Of a DNA stretch of 64,000 bases, positions 32,368 to 45,255 are shown in pieces. Source of the DNA: Vanessa cardui (taxonomy: Eukaryota > Arthropoda > Insecta > Lepidoptera > Nymphalidae); assembly GCF_905220365.1 (NCBI RefSeq), contig NC_061124.1, forward strand, positions 15,874,501-15,938,500, in the 5' to 3' direction. A program made the position numbers and the translations under genes. Every line of letters starts with the position of its first letter. Positions within the stretch are counted from its first letter, which is position 1. The notes beneath the pieces were generated by a model. It was not told where the DNA came from. It worked only from the letters and a program-made list of their open reading frames with translations, and made no database searches.

Positions 32368-32670
32368 TAGAGAGTCGAGATGGCCTAGTGGTTAGAACGC
32401 GTGCATGTTAACCGATGATGGCGGGTTCAAACCCAGGCTAACACCGCTGATTCATGTGCTTAATTTGTGTTTATAATTCATCTCGTGCTCAGCGGTGAAG
32501 GAAAATATCGTGAGGAAACCTGCATGTGACAAATTTCATAAAAATTCTGCCACATGTGTATTCCACCAACCCCCATTGGAACAGCGTGGTGGAATATGTT
32601 CTAAACCTTCTCCTCAAAGGGAGAGGAGGCCTTTAGCCCAGCAGTGGGAATTTACAGGCTGTTGTTGTTG
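32368..32670 (+). mobile_element. tRNA-derived SINE (Metulj-like), copy 5
   Basis: 303 bp, same subfamily as copy 3 (TGTGACAAATTTCATAAAAA body, GTTGTTGTTG tail). TSD TTTATCATTTATA lies at 32355-32367 and 32671-32683. Head AGATGGCCTAGTGGTTAGAA, B box GGTTCAAACCC. Confidence 0.9.
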
Positions 32671-32895
32671 TTTATCATTTATAAAATCTTTTATCGAATA
32701 ATACGCCTTTTCTATCAACGTATTTTTTACAAACGTCTGTCATTAATATGGGTATATTTCATAGACTTTTACTAGCACGTGGCGCGTCTGTAGCTGAAGA
32801 ATCCGCGTCACGGTCGCTCTCGCAACGCTCGGTCGGGCTAGTGTCACGCGACAGACCAAGCAACATACAATCCCATATCGCATTAATATAATTAT

Positions 32896-33115
32896 ACTTG
32901 GTAGCAGGGCTGCAAGTCTTTTTGGTTATAAACCACTTAACACATATTCTACCGCCAAACGGCAATACTCAGTATTGTTATGGTGAGTATGGGTCAACTG
33001 TCATGAAAGCTTAGTTCAATAGATTGGCGGTGCATTGACAGCGTAGTACATGATAGATATTTCTTGAAGCGCTAATGTCTATGAGCGGTGGTCACCACAT
33101 ACCATATAAATTTTT
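32896..33115 (+). repeat. Diverged copy of the abundant retroposon
   Basis: ACTTGGTAGCAGGGCTGCAA, ATTCTACCGCCAAACGGCAA, GGCGGTGCATTGACAG and CGGTGGTCACCACATACCAT in family order. Confidence 0.6.
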
Positions 33116-33699
33116 ATGTTAAATAATATGTTAACCTAGGCCTAGGGAAGAGATCGCGGATGCGTTATGTAAAAACGATCGTGTAGCCTCCCTAAATTAT
33201 AATTAATGGACAGAAGTTTCGGTTAATAGTGGAATTCCACATCTAAAGATACGGGTACCTTTTGAAGGTTTTTGAAAAGAAAGGAATTTCAGGAGAACGG
33301 GCTTGCGGAACAACCAATTCCAACAAGTTATTCAATCATTGTTCTGTTTCATAATAATAAGTGATTTATTTTTGATTTGTTTAATATTATAAGTTTAGAC
33401 ACTCTTAATTTGAAGTCGTCGTTTTAATTTTTGATGTAATATTTTTCTTGCCTCTGATCTTACCTAACACGTTAGTGTGACCGATTCCTTATATAATTTA
33501 CGAGAGACACAATTTACAGCTCCCTATTTTATGGCCTTACAATTCCCAAATACGTATGTGGGTCTTCGAATAACAGAAATTGTTTTCTTAAACATAATAA
33601 TGTTGTCACGTAAGTATGCCCAGAGCAGCTGAGTGCGGCCGATAATCGTACGTCAGGGGAAAGGTCACGCTAGAATATTATCGAATAATTTCACTTGAC
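33116..33699. other. Noncoding AT-rich DNA
   Basis: No feature recognised. Confidence 0.4.
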
Positions 33700-33851
33700 G
33701 GCTCTTATTAACATTCCGACTTCAAACGCATCGAATCTAAAATCTAGACTTGCGCTAGCGCACGTGCTGCCGTTTGTGGGCGTGTGTCTCCGTATGTTAA
33801 CTTACTAGTGTATTATGCGCTCGTGTGTGTGTCTGTTAGGAAAGCTGCGCG
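33700..33851 (+). promoter_or_regulatory. CpG/GT-rich block ending in a strong donor, possible untranslated first exon
   Basis: CTTGCGCTAGCGCACGTGCT and a GTGTGTGTGTCTG run, then AAAGCTGCGCG followed by GTAAGTATTG, close to a consensus 5' splice site at 33852. No frame is open through it, so it would be an untranslated exon of an unseen plus-strand transcript. Confidence 0.25.
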
Positions 33852-35417
33852 GTAAGTATTGAGATAGATATACGCAGTGTTCGATGTGTGATGTCTATAA
33901 AAAAAAACAGTACCCATAAATTAACGCGCGGCATTGCTGATCAAGTGGAAATCGATAATCGGAACATTGTTAAATCATTAAAACATTAATGAGTATGTAG
34001 TTCTATTAAATGGTTTTTATTATTCATTGAGTATAATAGTTAAAATTCTATGCACGTGAGTCTTGAAACATTGGAACAAATATGATATAAATTTAAAAAT
34101 AAAAAATCTACTGACGTGTTCTCTGAACACTTAATCTATCAATTGTTTTTTCATACTCTATAATATTTGTAATGACGATTTACGTCGTTTTGAATAGAAA
34201 GTTTCTTTTATGATATTAAAAGTACTATATTTCACATATTAATTTATCGTATTATTTCAAATATATAATTAGAAGCATTGTTACAACTTACATCATTAAT
34301 TAAAGTAACTATATTTTCAACTTGAATTCTACATTGGCAGAATGTATTCGAGCATAAATAAAGCAGACACCACAATTTAAAAAAAAAAAACCTAAAATGT
34401 CAACCGTGTCATAAAATGGTATTGAATTTAAATACGCAGTTGTAAATAAAGAATAAACATAAATATTTAGAAGTACGTTTGAATTTTAACCTAATAATTA
34501 TTTGTACCCTCGAGTCGAGCCTCAGGAAATTTCATTTCAAAGACTTGTACGACATATAACTCGTAAGTCGTGTGTTTGTAGGTGGACAATTTGTTACGTA
34601 TTTTATTTCGTTTGTTGTTTTAGGAATGTTATTGCGAAGCTCACAGACGATGATGTTATTTTACGGTACTTCCAGTGGGAGGGCTTACTTGGATTTTTCC
34701 GATACATTCGGTATCACAGTTATCTTACGGACATATCCGTCATGATGCAACATAATCTAAATATCATTTTTGTTAGGTCATTGTCTTTTTTTAGACCTAA
34801 ATTTTTATATTGAGAACATCTTATAATATTCCAATTAATAAAGAATACAGTAAGTGCCTATATTTTAAATTGGATATAGCATAGAGGTCTTCCTAGATTC
34901 TAAAATCCTATTCAGTTTTTCCAGCGGCCGGTTATAGAGCTGATTTTGAGTTCCTGTACTTATATCGTAGGCTTTTATTTGCCACTGTACATACTTATTA
35001 TAAAAAAAGAGAGTAGTAATTAATTAATTTTATCTCTATTTATAAAAGCAAAACTTTCACTGTGCAATTTTTATTGAAATAAATAGCGATGTATGCAATT
35101 CGATAAATATATAATATTTATTGTATATGCGTATTTTATTAAAGTATGTCGCGTGCCTTGCAGCTGGCCGGCGAGTGGAGGCGATTTGGCGCGATAATCA
35201 TTGAATTATATTTTTGTCTTATCTCGGGAATGCATTATCTTAGTCAACGTGGTCAAGACAGGTTGCTGTTTAGACAATATGTTCGTTTGATTGCTCAAGA
35301 TAACTTTATACTCTTTAAAAGGGTAACTTAAAATTCGAAACATAATATAATAAATTCTTGCTTACATTAGATGTATAAATTAAAATTAAGCATATGTACC
35401 CGTCTGATTTTGAAAGC
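33852..35417. other. Noncoding AT-rich DNA
   Basis: No gene accepted. Frames at 34502-34813 and 35146-35331 have no domain and AT-driven composition. Confidence 0.4.
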
Positions 35418-35428
35418 CTAATCATTGA

Positions 35429-35741
35429 TGAGCCGAGATGGCCCAGTGGTTAGAACGCGTGCATCTTAAACGATGATTGCGGGTTCACATCCAGGAAAGC
35501 ACCGCTGAATATTCATGTGCTTAATTTGTATTTATAATTCATCTCGTGCTCGGCGGTGAAGGAAAACACCGTGAGGAAACCTGCATGTGTCTAATTTCAT
35601 CGAAATTCTGCTACATGTGCATTCCACCAACCTGCATTGGAACAGGGTGGTGGAATATATTCCAAACCCTCTTTTGGATGGGAGAGGAGGCCTTAGCAGT
35701 GGGTAACTTACGGGCTGTTACTTTACTTACTTACTTACTTA
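35429..35741 (+). mobile_element. tRNA-derived SINE (Metulj-like), copy 6
   Basis: 313 bp; TSD CTAATCATTGA lies at 35418-35428 and 35742-35752. The tail is an expanded (TTAC)n run (35719-35741). Head AGATGGCCCAGTGGTTAGAA; B box mutated to GGTTCACATCC. Confidence 0.9.
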
Positions 35742-35752
35742 CTAATCATTGA

Positions 35753-36611
35753 ATAGGATATACGAGTTCTAACCACTGGGATATATCGGTACAATATATA
35801 AATTTATTCTTTCGTCGAAATTATGTTTTCATTTGAAATTTTTGGGGCAATTCTTTTGTAGAGCCCCCGGGGTGATGCTTAGAGGAAGGTTTCCTTACTT
35901 CCAGAGATCAGTATATGGGCTAGAGTAGCCAATATCCTGATTCCTTTACGATTCATTCACCTCTTCATTCATTCATTCATGGCCAGTGATAACACACGTG
36001 GAAGATCCGACACATAAATAACATCATTGATCATACGGGTAATAACTATTAAGTAGGGATCCAATTGAACTGAACTAATTCAAAAATGCAATAAAAAATC
36101 TATCAAAGTGACCTATCTTAAGCTGTATTGAAATTAAGGCACGTTATTACATCAAATGTAGGTCACTATCGCAGACGGGTTGTATATGGAATGTAAATAA
36201 ATATGACGATTACTTTAATGCAGTTCGCTACTAATCTAAACTATTTATCTATACTCATAGACTACTTATATCTAACCGACGAAGCTACGCCAGGGCTGTC
36301 ACCTGTCAAATCAACATTCAACATCAACATTTTACATCTACATTGATTTCCCGTAATATTGGTTTATTTGTTTCCTGTGTAAGAAACTCGGATCATTTCG
36401 TGTTTGTTGGGTTCGGTTAATCTAAAATGTCTCTAAGTACTATAGCTTATTAATAATTCAAATTCTTCTCTTGGTTCTTACTCAAACTAGGAAAGAGAAA
36501 TGCTGCTAGCATATTTGACAGCATTCCACATAATCTTGATTTGTAAAGTAAATGTTTTTAATTTCTATTTGATTAATTTAAATAATTGTATTAACTAACA
36601 TGACCTAATTT
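35753..36611. other. Noncoding AT-rich DNA
   Basis: A short ATTC run (CATTCATTCATTCATGG) is at about 35965-35982. Otherwise nothing recognised. Confidence 0.4.
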
Positions 36612-36768
36612 TTTTAAATGTTGAAAAAGAGTAACTACTGAGTTTGTTGCCGGTTCTTCTCGGTAGAATCTACTTTCCGAACCGGTGGTAGCTTCACTTA
36701 ATTGTTAAATGACGATTCAAATGTGCTTGTAAAAGCCCACTTGAATAAAGTTTATTTTGATTTTGAAT
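36612..36768 (+). mobile_element. LINE 3' tail
   Basis: TTGCCGGTTCTTCTCGGTAG, AGCTTCACTTAATTGTTAAA and CTTGAATAAAGTTTATTTTG: same family as 21096-21234 and slightly longer in the middle (AACCGGTGG). Confidence 0.65.
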
Positions 36769-38496
36769 ATAATTGGAGCCTCAATTATTTTAATACAATA
36801 ATGTTTTCGGAATATTAAATTTCGTAATCAATATTTTCAAATACAACAAAGAAAAATGTTTTATTTGACTGATAAAATTTAATGGTTAATACATAACAAT
36901 TTTAAGTCGTTGGCCACTAAAGACTTTTTTCTTATATATTCAACTAAGAGAATCTTCCAAACCAAAATACAAATCTTGCTACTCCTGCTGCTTCTCCCAC
37001 GTACTACAGCAGTCACGGGCCCAGTGTTGGGCCGTCCGTTAAAACGACCAACCCTAGAGTATAAGTAGATATTCCGGTTCGACTCGTATGATAAATGCGA
37101 TCTGCTTTCCATCTGTGTTGAGCGAAGATACGTCAGTATTTTATATCGATAAAATTGTATTCGGAATTAGTTTGATAAGGAATAGTTATCATATTAAAGA
37201 TATGAAAAACATTTCCTCTCAAATTGGACAAATTTATGATGTGTAAATACGGTTTCAGTGATAAAATTTTTAATAAGCGTTTTTATAAGAAATACCGGTA
37301 CACCAAATGGAATCTAGTTTATTGGTCCTAATATTATCATTCATCGTAGGGGTCAGTGCTGGCTGGCTACCTCAATAACAAATCAGTTATTTGAAAATAA
37401 ATTTATTCTTTTTCTTACATAACGGACACATCACAAAAGTTAAATTATTATTGGCTAATTATTAATAAATTAAAAACTAAAGATTACACTAAATTACAGG
37501 TAAAAACACAAAACATTGTCAGGACTCTAGCATTTGGCAAATGAGAATCAGCTATATAGATCTACCAACTTACATTGGAGCAGCGTGGTGGAACAAGCTC
37601 GAATCCTTATCATAAGTGAGAGGAACTTTGACAAGAAGAGATGAACTTGAGAACTTTGAGAAGGACTTTGAGAGTGGAACATTAACAAGTTTTAACTTAA
37701 CTTTATATTTATGAGTGTTTTATCGGTTGTCATGTCATGATCCTTATCCCAACTTTATTTAGAGTCGGTGCAGCAAGCCCTCTTTCATACTACTCTGTAT
37801 GACGTCCGTGTATCGACATCCCGCAAGTTTTTCCGACTATATCCTCTTTTACTTTATCCATCAATCGCTACTTAGGTCGACCCCTTCCTCTATATCGTTT
37901 GAAATCAAGAAGTGTTAAGACAAGTTAAAAAATCCCACAAGAAAAGTCTAGGTTAGCCTTTTTCTAGTCTGCCTTGTTAAAATAAAATAAATAAAATGAA
38001 TATAATACTTAGTTTAAATCCATATCATGAAAAACTTATTTGTGTCTAACATTGTGTTCACGAGCCAAGTCTCCGCGGCAAAAACTGTAAATAACATCTA
38101 ATAAAACGACTGAGTAACACATCTTTCGTAATAGCGAACACACAAAACCGTTTACCGTTAGTAAAATCGCAAAAATTCAGCAAATATAAAAGAGTGCCAT
38201 CGCTAAGTGTGTCAGCTCGGTAAGAGCGAATGCGGGAACAGTTAGTTCTGACTTTTACTTTTATGCGCTCCCCACCACGTGCGTGTACACAGAAACGCCT
38301 TAAACTCTACGAGTAGAAAAACAACTGGGCTATGTTATATAGAAACGGTTTTGGTATTATTATTACAATACATTCAATACAATTCAATTATTACATTTGT
38401 AATTAGTTGTGCGAACTAGGCACAGATATCAATTAAAAACATATAATTCTTTTTTTAAAAAATGCTCTTAAAAGCTCATGTTATAACGTTGACTTA
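36769..38496. other. Noncoding AT-rich DNA with a SINE scrap
   Basis: 37563-37625 matches the middle of the Metulj-like SINE (CATTGGAGCAGCGTGGTGGA). No gene accepted. Confidence 0.4.
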
Positions 38497-38650
38497 AATG
38501 TAAAGCTATCACCAGTTCGGAAAGTAGACTCTACCGAAAGGAGTTGGCAAGAAAATCTTTGCCACCATTTTTATTAGGTACAAAGATTTTAAGTATAGTA
38601 CGATTATTTTTTTCATATATCCTGCCCAATAATCAATAAATACTAAGTCG
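38497..38650 (-). mobile_element. LINE 3' tail, minus strand, diverged
   Basis: AAAGCTATCACCAGTTCGGA and AAGTAGACTCTACCGAAAGG match the minus-strand form of the tail at 32110-32345. Confidence 0.5.
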
Positions 38651-39339
38651 TCTATAATTTCTCCAATATCACGTAGGATGAAGAAGACACGAAGGAGATT
38701 GATAGGTATGTATTACATTAGATTTTTTTACTCTATCACCAAAAAAACAGACGTTTAAAACTAAAAATATTGTATGATAAGATTGATGATATTATATTTA
38801 TGTATGAATATTAAATAAAAATTGTCTTTTTATTAATGGACTTTAATTTTGTTCTACTTAATATTAATACATGAATTAATATAAAGGACTAAAAACAAAT
38901 GTCAACAATATTCAATATCAACAGTAAGACTTTAAGACAAACATATACAAATATGCGGAACCGTCAAGGCCATATTCGCACATTGAGTGAATCCTCACAC
39001 TTTTTTTAGATAAATAGCAGTTTGTACCGACACGGGCATGTCGCAACTAAGAGACAGTTTTTGATAGAATAAGAAAACAATTATATTTCTTCGATTACTC
39101 TCGAAGGCCTTTATTAATAAATTTTTTTTTTTATTTAACAAAATTTTATCTGTTGTTTTTCTTTTAGTTATATAAAAGTACTGAAAGGACTAATTTCCCG
39201 CTTTTGGAGAAGGATAATTTAATATTCACAAGAGACCACCATCAAAGTATAATTAATCTATTCAATAAAGCTGGAATCGTTGTAATCAATACACAATCGA
39301 CGAAGCTATCGAATAACATTAAACAAACCTATGGCTATT
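38651..39339. other. Noncoding AT-rich DNA
   Basis: No feature recognised. Confidence 0.4.
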
Positions 39340-39929
39340 ATAAATAAAATTTTAACAAAAAGAAAAACCGACTTCAAACAAAACACTTTTTTAAAACAAA
39401 TAAAAATGTACTAAAAAGTAATAAAAATAATTGCATATTTAACATATTTTTGAGAGTCCTCCTAGGTAAAATGAAATGAAAAATATTAGACTACTTAAAA
39501 GTCGATTTACGATTATATAATGTAGTTATAGTTATTGTTATATTTGGAGCCGGTGTCAGCGACGGGCACACGCTTCAACAATCGAAAGAAAGAAGCGATA
39601 CGAGCCTCTTGATTGACCCAGTATAATATCGTATAAAAGGTAATTTGTAAGAAACATATTTCTTAAAGTATTCTCGTATTGTTTTTTGATAGATATAGTA
39701 TAGCATTGGCTGACACCGACTCCAAATATAGCAATAATTATAACTACATTATATAATCGTAAATCGACTTTTAAGTAGTCTAATATTTTTCATTTCATTT
39801 TACCTAGGAGGACTCTCAAAAATATGTTAAATATGCAATTATTTTTATTACTTTTTAGTACATTTTTATTTGTTTTAAAAAAGTGTTTTGTTTGAAGTCG
39901 GTTTTTCTTTTTGTTAAAATTTTATTTAT
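39340..39929. mobile_element. 590 bp foldback element with 221 bp arms
   Basis: The left arm 39340-39560 and right arm 39709-39929 are equal in length and near-perfect reverse complements (ends AACAAAAAGAAAAACCGACT / AGTCGGTTTTTCTTTTTGTT). Centre 39561-39708 carries no coding sequence. The end motif is shared with the right end of the TIR element at 8488-8946, so the foldback is probably a derivative of that family. Very few differences between arms suggest recent formation or gene conversion. Confidence 0.85.
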
Positions 39930-40276
39930 TTTTTGATTTTAAGTGAAGCTGATGTAGACTAACATTTTTTCTTAATATGGATAGATTAAGCGTGCCGTTT
40001 ATATGAATCAGTAACTACTTCGAGGACAATTTCAAAAGGAACTTTCGAATAAAGCAAAAATAGACTTTCGAAAATGCGGATTTAATACGTCACGCGGCGT
40101 AAACTACAAGGATCCCTCGAAAGAGCTGTAATCGAACTCAGCAAAAAAACTTTGAAAAAGACCAACTATATTTCGTACATCATATGACATCACATCACAT
40201 ACACAAAATTTAATTAAAGATAGTAAGAAATTCTGCTCCATATCGCACCTTACCTGTGAGGCGTATAGGAGTTCCA

Positions 40277-40528
40277 TCACTACATATTATAAAACAACGT
40301 CGCTTTCTCTGTTCCTATATCTTTAAATCTACGCAACAGATTTTGATGCGGTTTTTTTTTAAATATAGTGTGATTCAAGGGGAAGGTTTGTGTATATAAT
40401 ACATGAACAATATAGTAAAGAAACACTGATAATTTTAGAAGTTTGCGATGTGATGTCGCAAATAAACAAATTCTGTAGTATATTTAGTATCAGTATTGCA
40501 CCCGTGCGAAGCCGGGGTGGGTAGCTAG
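40277..40528 (+). mobile_element. Non-autonomous Helitron
   Basis: A|TCACTACATATTATAAAACA at the 5' end and GAAGCCGGGGTGGGTAGCTAG|T at the 3' end. Interior shares CAACGTCGCTT with the fragment at 303. Confidence 0.65.
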
Positions 40529-40622
40529 TTGATTATAATATTCGACTATGATAATTACATAAACATAACCACATTACGGAAGGTGACTCAAATATCCAAA
40601 TAACCTATAAATAAAAGATTCG

Positions 40623-40968
40623 ACTGAGTATCGCTAACGTGCTCCTCAGAATTGTTCCGTTCCCTTCCGTTCCGTTACTTTGTCATGGATCCTATGCTCA
40701 GAACCTTACCAAACTTTCACCAAATTACCCTTGAAGTATATATTTTATAATAAAAAAAGAATTATCAAAATTGGTTAACGTGATTTTCAGTTATTCACCT
40801 ATTTGTCGTGCATATACATAATGCAAATTTAAGACTTATGTCGTTTTCATATGGATACCATCATCGGAAAAAAATAAAAAAAAAATGGGACCCCACGGGA
40901 AGCACTACCTTTCAAACAAAAAAAAATTTATCAAAATCTGGCCACCCAGTGAAAAGTTATGAGGTAAC

Positions 40969-41000
<32 letters not shown>

Positions 41001-41045
41001 TACAGACGAATTGATAACCTCCTCCTTTTGGAAGTCGGTTGAAAA
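40623..41045 (-). mobile_element. Non-autonomous TIR element, copy 2
   Basis: Reverse-oriented relative of 8488-8946: GAATTGTTCCGTTCCCTTCC, GTTACTTTGTCATGGATCCT, CATATGGATACCATCATCGG, then CCTCCTCCTTTTGGAAGTCG and GTTGA at the end. It contains an A run of more than 20 bases (about 40975-41000), which is likely length-variable. Confidence 0.6.
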
Positions 41046-41097
41046 GGGTTATACACTTACAGTCCTATAGTAATCACAAATCTAATAGTAATAGTAA

Positions 41098-41403
41098 AAA
41101 GTAACTAAAGTAACAGCCTGTAAATTTCCCACTGCTGAGATAAGGCCTCCTCTTCCATTATGGAGAGAGATTGGAACATATTCCACCACGCTGTTCCAAT
41201 GCGGGTTGGTGGAATGCACATGTGACAGAATTTCGATGAAATTAGACACATGCAGGTTTCCTCACGATGTTTTCCTTCACCGCCGAGCACGAGATGAATT
41301 ATAAAGACAAATTAAGCACATGAATCAGCGGTGCTTGCCTGGGTTTGAACCAGCAATCATCGGTTAAGATGCACGCGTTCTAACCACTGGGCCATCTCAG
41401 CTC
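41098..41403 (-). mobile_element. tRNA-derived SINE (Metulj-like), copy 7
   Basis: Minus-strand, first subfamily: body matches 3218-3529 closely (ATAAGGCCTCCTCTTCCATT). Tail AGTAACTAAAGTAACAG at the left, head at the right ending CCATCTCAGCTC. TSD weak (AGTAATA-like). The B box has one change (GGTTCAAACC with lost C). Confidence 0.8.
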
Positions 41404-41469
41404 TCAGTAATAATTCATCGAATTTTTAATATTTTAATTACATACATTATTTTTCCATCCATCCATCGT

Positions 41470-41600
41470 GCTAGAGATCCGAGTGTATCTTGTACTTACA
41501 AACCTACACCATTTCCTCTGCCCCCGAGTTGCCAGGAAGAGATCGCTCATTAGCGATTTCCCTTGCGTACCCATATTAGATAAAAATTGGTCGTATAGTT
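41470..41600 (+). repeat. LINE-like tail fragment
   Basis: GCCAGGAAGAGATCGCTCAT and TAGCGATTTCCC resemble the GGAAGAGATCGCT..TAGCGAT 3' motif common in insect non-LTR tails; assignment is from memory of that motif. Confidence 0.35.
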
Positions 41601-42676
41601 TCTAGTATTAATATATCTTTAATTATAATACAACTCTGTTCCACGTTAATAATTACATCCACTTCAATTATACTAACAAAGTTCCGATGGAAATTTTGTT
41701 TATGGTAGAAACGCAAAAACGAACATCATAGATTTTAGCAAGGTCTCGACCAACCAGCGCATTATTTCGATGTCAAACGTTGTGTATGTTGTGTTTTCTT
41801 GTGGTTAGAATATACTACATAAACACACATATAGAGTGGATAAAGAGCCTTTCCGTTTTTAGAACTTTGTTATAATGACAACTCGATTTTTAAATGTGTC
41901 TATGGTGTGTTTTCATTGTAGAAATTACCAATCTCTGTGTTACTCAATTCTTTGCAATTCTTCCCTCCACCTTCTGAAAATAATTGCAATCTAATCTGAA
42001 TTGTAATTGGTAGATCTCAAGTGATGATGTAATAGGAGACCAATGAGCGTTCAGTATTTAGTGGGCTTAGATAATCTGACATTGATCAGTTTTCTGCATT
42101 CGAAGGAATATCTCAAGTATAAAATAAAAATACCATAATGAGTTGTGTTATCACAAAAATACATTGCGTAGTAATAAACTAATTTACATATTTCAGTAGG
42201 GTGTTCAGTTAAAAAAAACTGTATACCTACATTCTCATGTTTGTGATAAAAATCTGTGGACAGGAAAAGTCACTTTAAACTTAAAAAGATCTGGCAAATC
42301 TAACTGTATTTTGAGAATACGTGACTCCTCGGGCGTGTTCAGACGTGTTGTGATAAACATTGCATGGTTATGATGCAATTAAGTTAAAACAAAACTTAAT
42401 ACGTTAAAATGAAAGGTATTTAAATGACAAAGTTTATTGAGAAAAACTTTGTATGAGTGGCGTTTTAAATAATAAAATGTTTTTATCTGGTTGTGTTGAA
42501 TAAAATCACAAAAAATCAAAATGTAATAAGGTGATAAATTAAGGCATGAAAATTAAATATCCTCACCTTTTTATAGTGTTGTTTAACCTAAAAAGTTAAT
42601 CAATATTTAATTCATTAAAAAGTCTAATAAGTAATATTAATAATTATAATAAGTATGGATTTTATTATATGTTTAA
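41601..42676. other. Noncoding AT-rich DNA
   Basis: No feature recognised. Confidence 0.4.
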
Positions 42677-42989
42677 CTAGCTTCTGCCTGCGACTTCGTC
42701 CGCGTAGATTTCGGATTTGTGACAGGATTGCGTATCTCAAAAGAAAATCAAAATAACACAATACAAAAAAAAATAGAAGACAATTCTGCTTGATTTTTTA
42801 CACCTTGTGTCCTAAAAACCCAAATATCTTACGGAAACCTATTTTATCCAAAATAAAATTGCCTATGTTACTCGTGAATAATGTAGCTTTCAAATCGTGA
42901 AAGAATTTTTTAAATCGGTCCAGTAGTTTTTGAGCGTATTCATTACAAACAAACAAACAAAGTTTTCCTCTCTATAATATTAGTATAGA
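42677..42989 (-). mobile_element. Non-autonomous Helitron
   Basis: On the minus strand: A|TCTATACTAATATTATAGAG at the start; GCGGACGAAGTCGCAGGCAG then AAGCTAG|T at the end. 313 bp; one of the clearest Helitron ends in the window. Confidence 0.75.
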
Positions 42990-43099
42990 TAAATGAGACA
43001 TTCTTAGAAGGTATTTCAGCAAAGTGTGAATATTTATCAACTGCGAACACCTATCAACAAACCTTAGACTCGATATTATCTTAAAGTCAAGTTCACGCA

Positions 43100-43270
43100 C
43101 AAAACAGCCCGTAGTTCCCACCACGGAGCTATCGTGTTTACGGATGTGGCACACGCGTCCGCGATCCGTGCCACTGGCCCACTTTCCATATCTGCCTCTC
43201 TCTCGCGCGCTCTCGTCGTCTCGCTCGTGTCGCCCGCGCAAACGGAACTTCCGTTTAGGTTGCACGGTCA
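43100..43270. promoter_or_regulatory. CpG- and CT-rich island, possible promoter
   Basis: ACACGCGTCCGCGATCCGTG, CTCTCTCGCGCGCTCTCGTC and GTGTCGCCCGCGCAAACGGA in an AT-rich desert. A minus-strand frame passes through (43271-42972) but has a basic low-complexity composition and no domain. Confidence 0.25.
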
Positions 43271-43810
43271 AGGTTATGGGTTAGAGATTCGGTAGCAAGA
43301 TTCACTTGTTTGCTGGTAATCATTATAACGTAATCATCTTTATTTGCCAATCGCGATATAATCTCTGTAGTCTTAAAAAACCTTTAAGATAATAATGGGC
43401 AAACCAATATTTATACATATTATTTCATTTCTTAACTGTTTTTTTTTTATTAAAATTGAATTTTTATCGCGATATATCAACATACACGTAGGGCGTGGTC
43501 CAACCATAAGGAACGAACGTTTGTAGACGGTGCGGGATTTGATGAGATGTGGGAGAAGGATACCCGAAAGTTTTGGCAACCCAGGGCCTATATTCAGCAT
43601 TGGATCAACATTATTTTCAAAATTTGCCCCTAATTATGATGAATAAAGTAGTTATTTCAATTTAGTAACCGTCTGTTAATAATTACTCTTAGTAAAGTCT
43701 CTTCTTAGAGAAAGTTTGGAGTTAACTGCACCAGCTACTTCAATGCGTGATGGTAATAGATGCGAATCTACCAGTGAAGGCATTTTTCATAATGTTTTTT
43801 TTTTTACAGC

Positions 43811-43866
43811 GGGAGATCAATTATAAAGAGAATTTAGTACATGGATTCAGCGGCACTTGCCACAAA
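43811..43866 (-). repeat. SINE scrap
   Basis: AATTATAAAGAGAATTTAGT and GATTCAGCGGCACTTGCC match the minus-strand Metulj-like head/body junction (as at 41297-41340). Confidence 0.5.
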
Positions 43867-45045
43867 TTTTGAGATAGAAGAGCCGATTCAAATTTAACTT
43901 TTATAACCGGAGTTCTACGATTCTCAATATGTTTCATATCGATATCTTAATATCCTCATCTCATCATTTAACTTTGTTTACTAAAGAAGTTTTGGAAAAG
44001 GAAGCCAGCCTCCCATGCAATGAAACTACTTGTTTACAGGATGCGTGTGATTGCACTGTTTTATAGATCGGGTTTTCCTGGAATGTTTCCTATTGAAATA
44101 TAAAATCTCACATTACATAGCAATTTTTAATAATTAAATACCTATGGATGTGTTTCTATATTTATATAGATCTATATGATCAGAAAACAATCAGCCCAAT
44201 TACACATATAAATGATTGAGGTTTGTAAAGATCACAATCAAAAATACCATAAATACTCCTCATTCAAAGAGGCTCAAATTTTTTTTCAATTTAAGATGAC
44301 CAATTATTATATAAGTTATAATGTGCTTTCAATATATTTCAATAAATTATATTACAGGAAAAGTATATATTTCAGTATCTTCAGGATACGCCTAAAAATG
44401 TAAAATTATTTTTGTATGCAATAGTTACAAATATGTGTTGTGGGCAGTAATTAATGAAATGCAGGAAAATACAACCGAGATTTAATGGTTGTAGTTGTAA
44501 TAAAAAATTATCTGGGTCTTAAATACAATTATACAATATTGAAATAAAGTCATAATTGCACGTCTCATTTTTAATTATAATGCAGATTCTATCAAAATTA
44601 ACCTCTAAGAAAATCATTCATAACACATTTCTCAAACAATACAAAGCGAACTATAAACAAATAAATAAATTACAAATATTTGTCTTGATCAACTGAATCT
44701 GCTTTAATAATATCAGCTCTGAAGTATCACTATGTATTTGATATATGTCGTATAATGTGGGTCAACGAAACACCCGACCCCAAACGGCAGATCTATACGG
44801 TAATCATTTTGCAAATCCTGTGTTGATGTTTTGCATTTTCTCGAGTATAATCAAGTATCAAGAAATCACACTCCGAGCTCGCGTTCACAGTATACATTGA
44901 TCGTACGAACAATTAATGGTATTAACCTAAAACGCAACTTATCGCGGTGCAAGTTATAAGAATCTTTTAAATATCTTGAATAATAAGATATCCATAGTGG
45001 AACCTATTTTATGTAATATATTTGCAAGTTAAAACATTTATTTGG
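43867..45045. other. Noncoding AT-rich DNA
   Basis: No feature recognised. Confidence 0.4.
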
Positions 45046-45255
45046 TGACAGGGCTTCGTGTCAGCCCGGCTGGGTAGTTACCACCCACACTTCTGATATT
45101 CTACCGCTAAGCTGAAATACTTATTGATGTTGTGTTCCAGTTAGGATGAGTGGGCCAGTTTAACTACATGCACACGGGAACATTTGAGTTGCCAAGTTTG
45201 GTAGCTTATATGATAATATTTCTTACATTATTATGCCTATGGGCATGAACATTCT
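45046..45255 (+). repeat. Diverged copy of the abundant retroposon
   Basis: GGTGACAGGGCTTCGTGTCA, GGCTGGGTAGTTACCACCCA, ATTCTACCGCTAAGCTGAAA and GTGTTCCAGTTAGGATGAGT in family order. Confidence 0.6.

Noticed and set aside
34502..34813. 103-codon plus-strand frame
   Set aside because: No family similarity and many Phe/Tyr/Ile residues as expected from AT-rich noncoding DNA.
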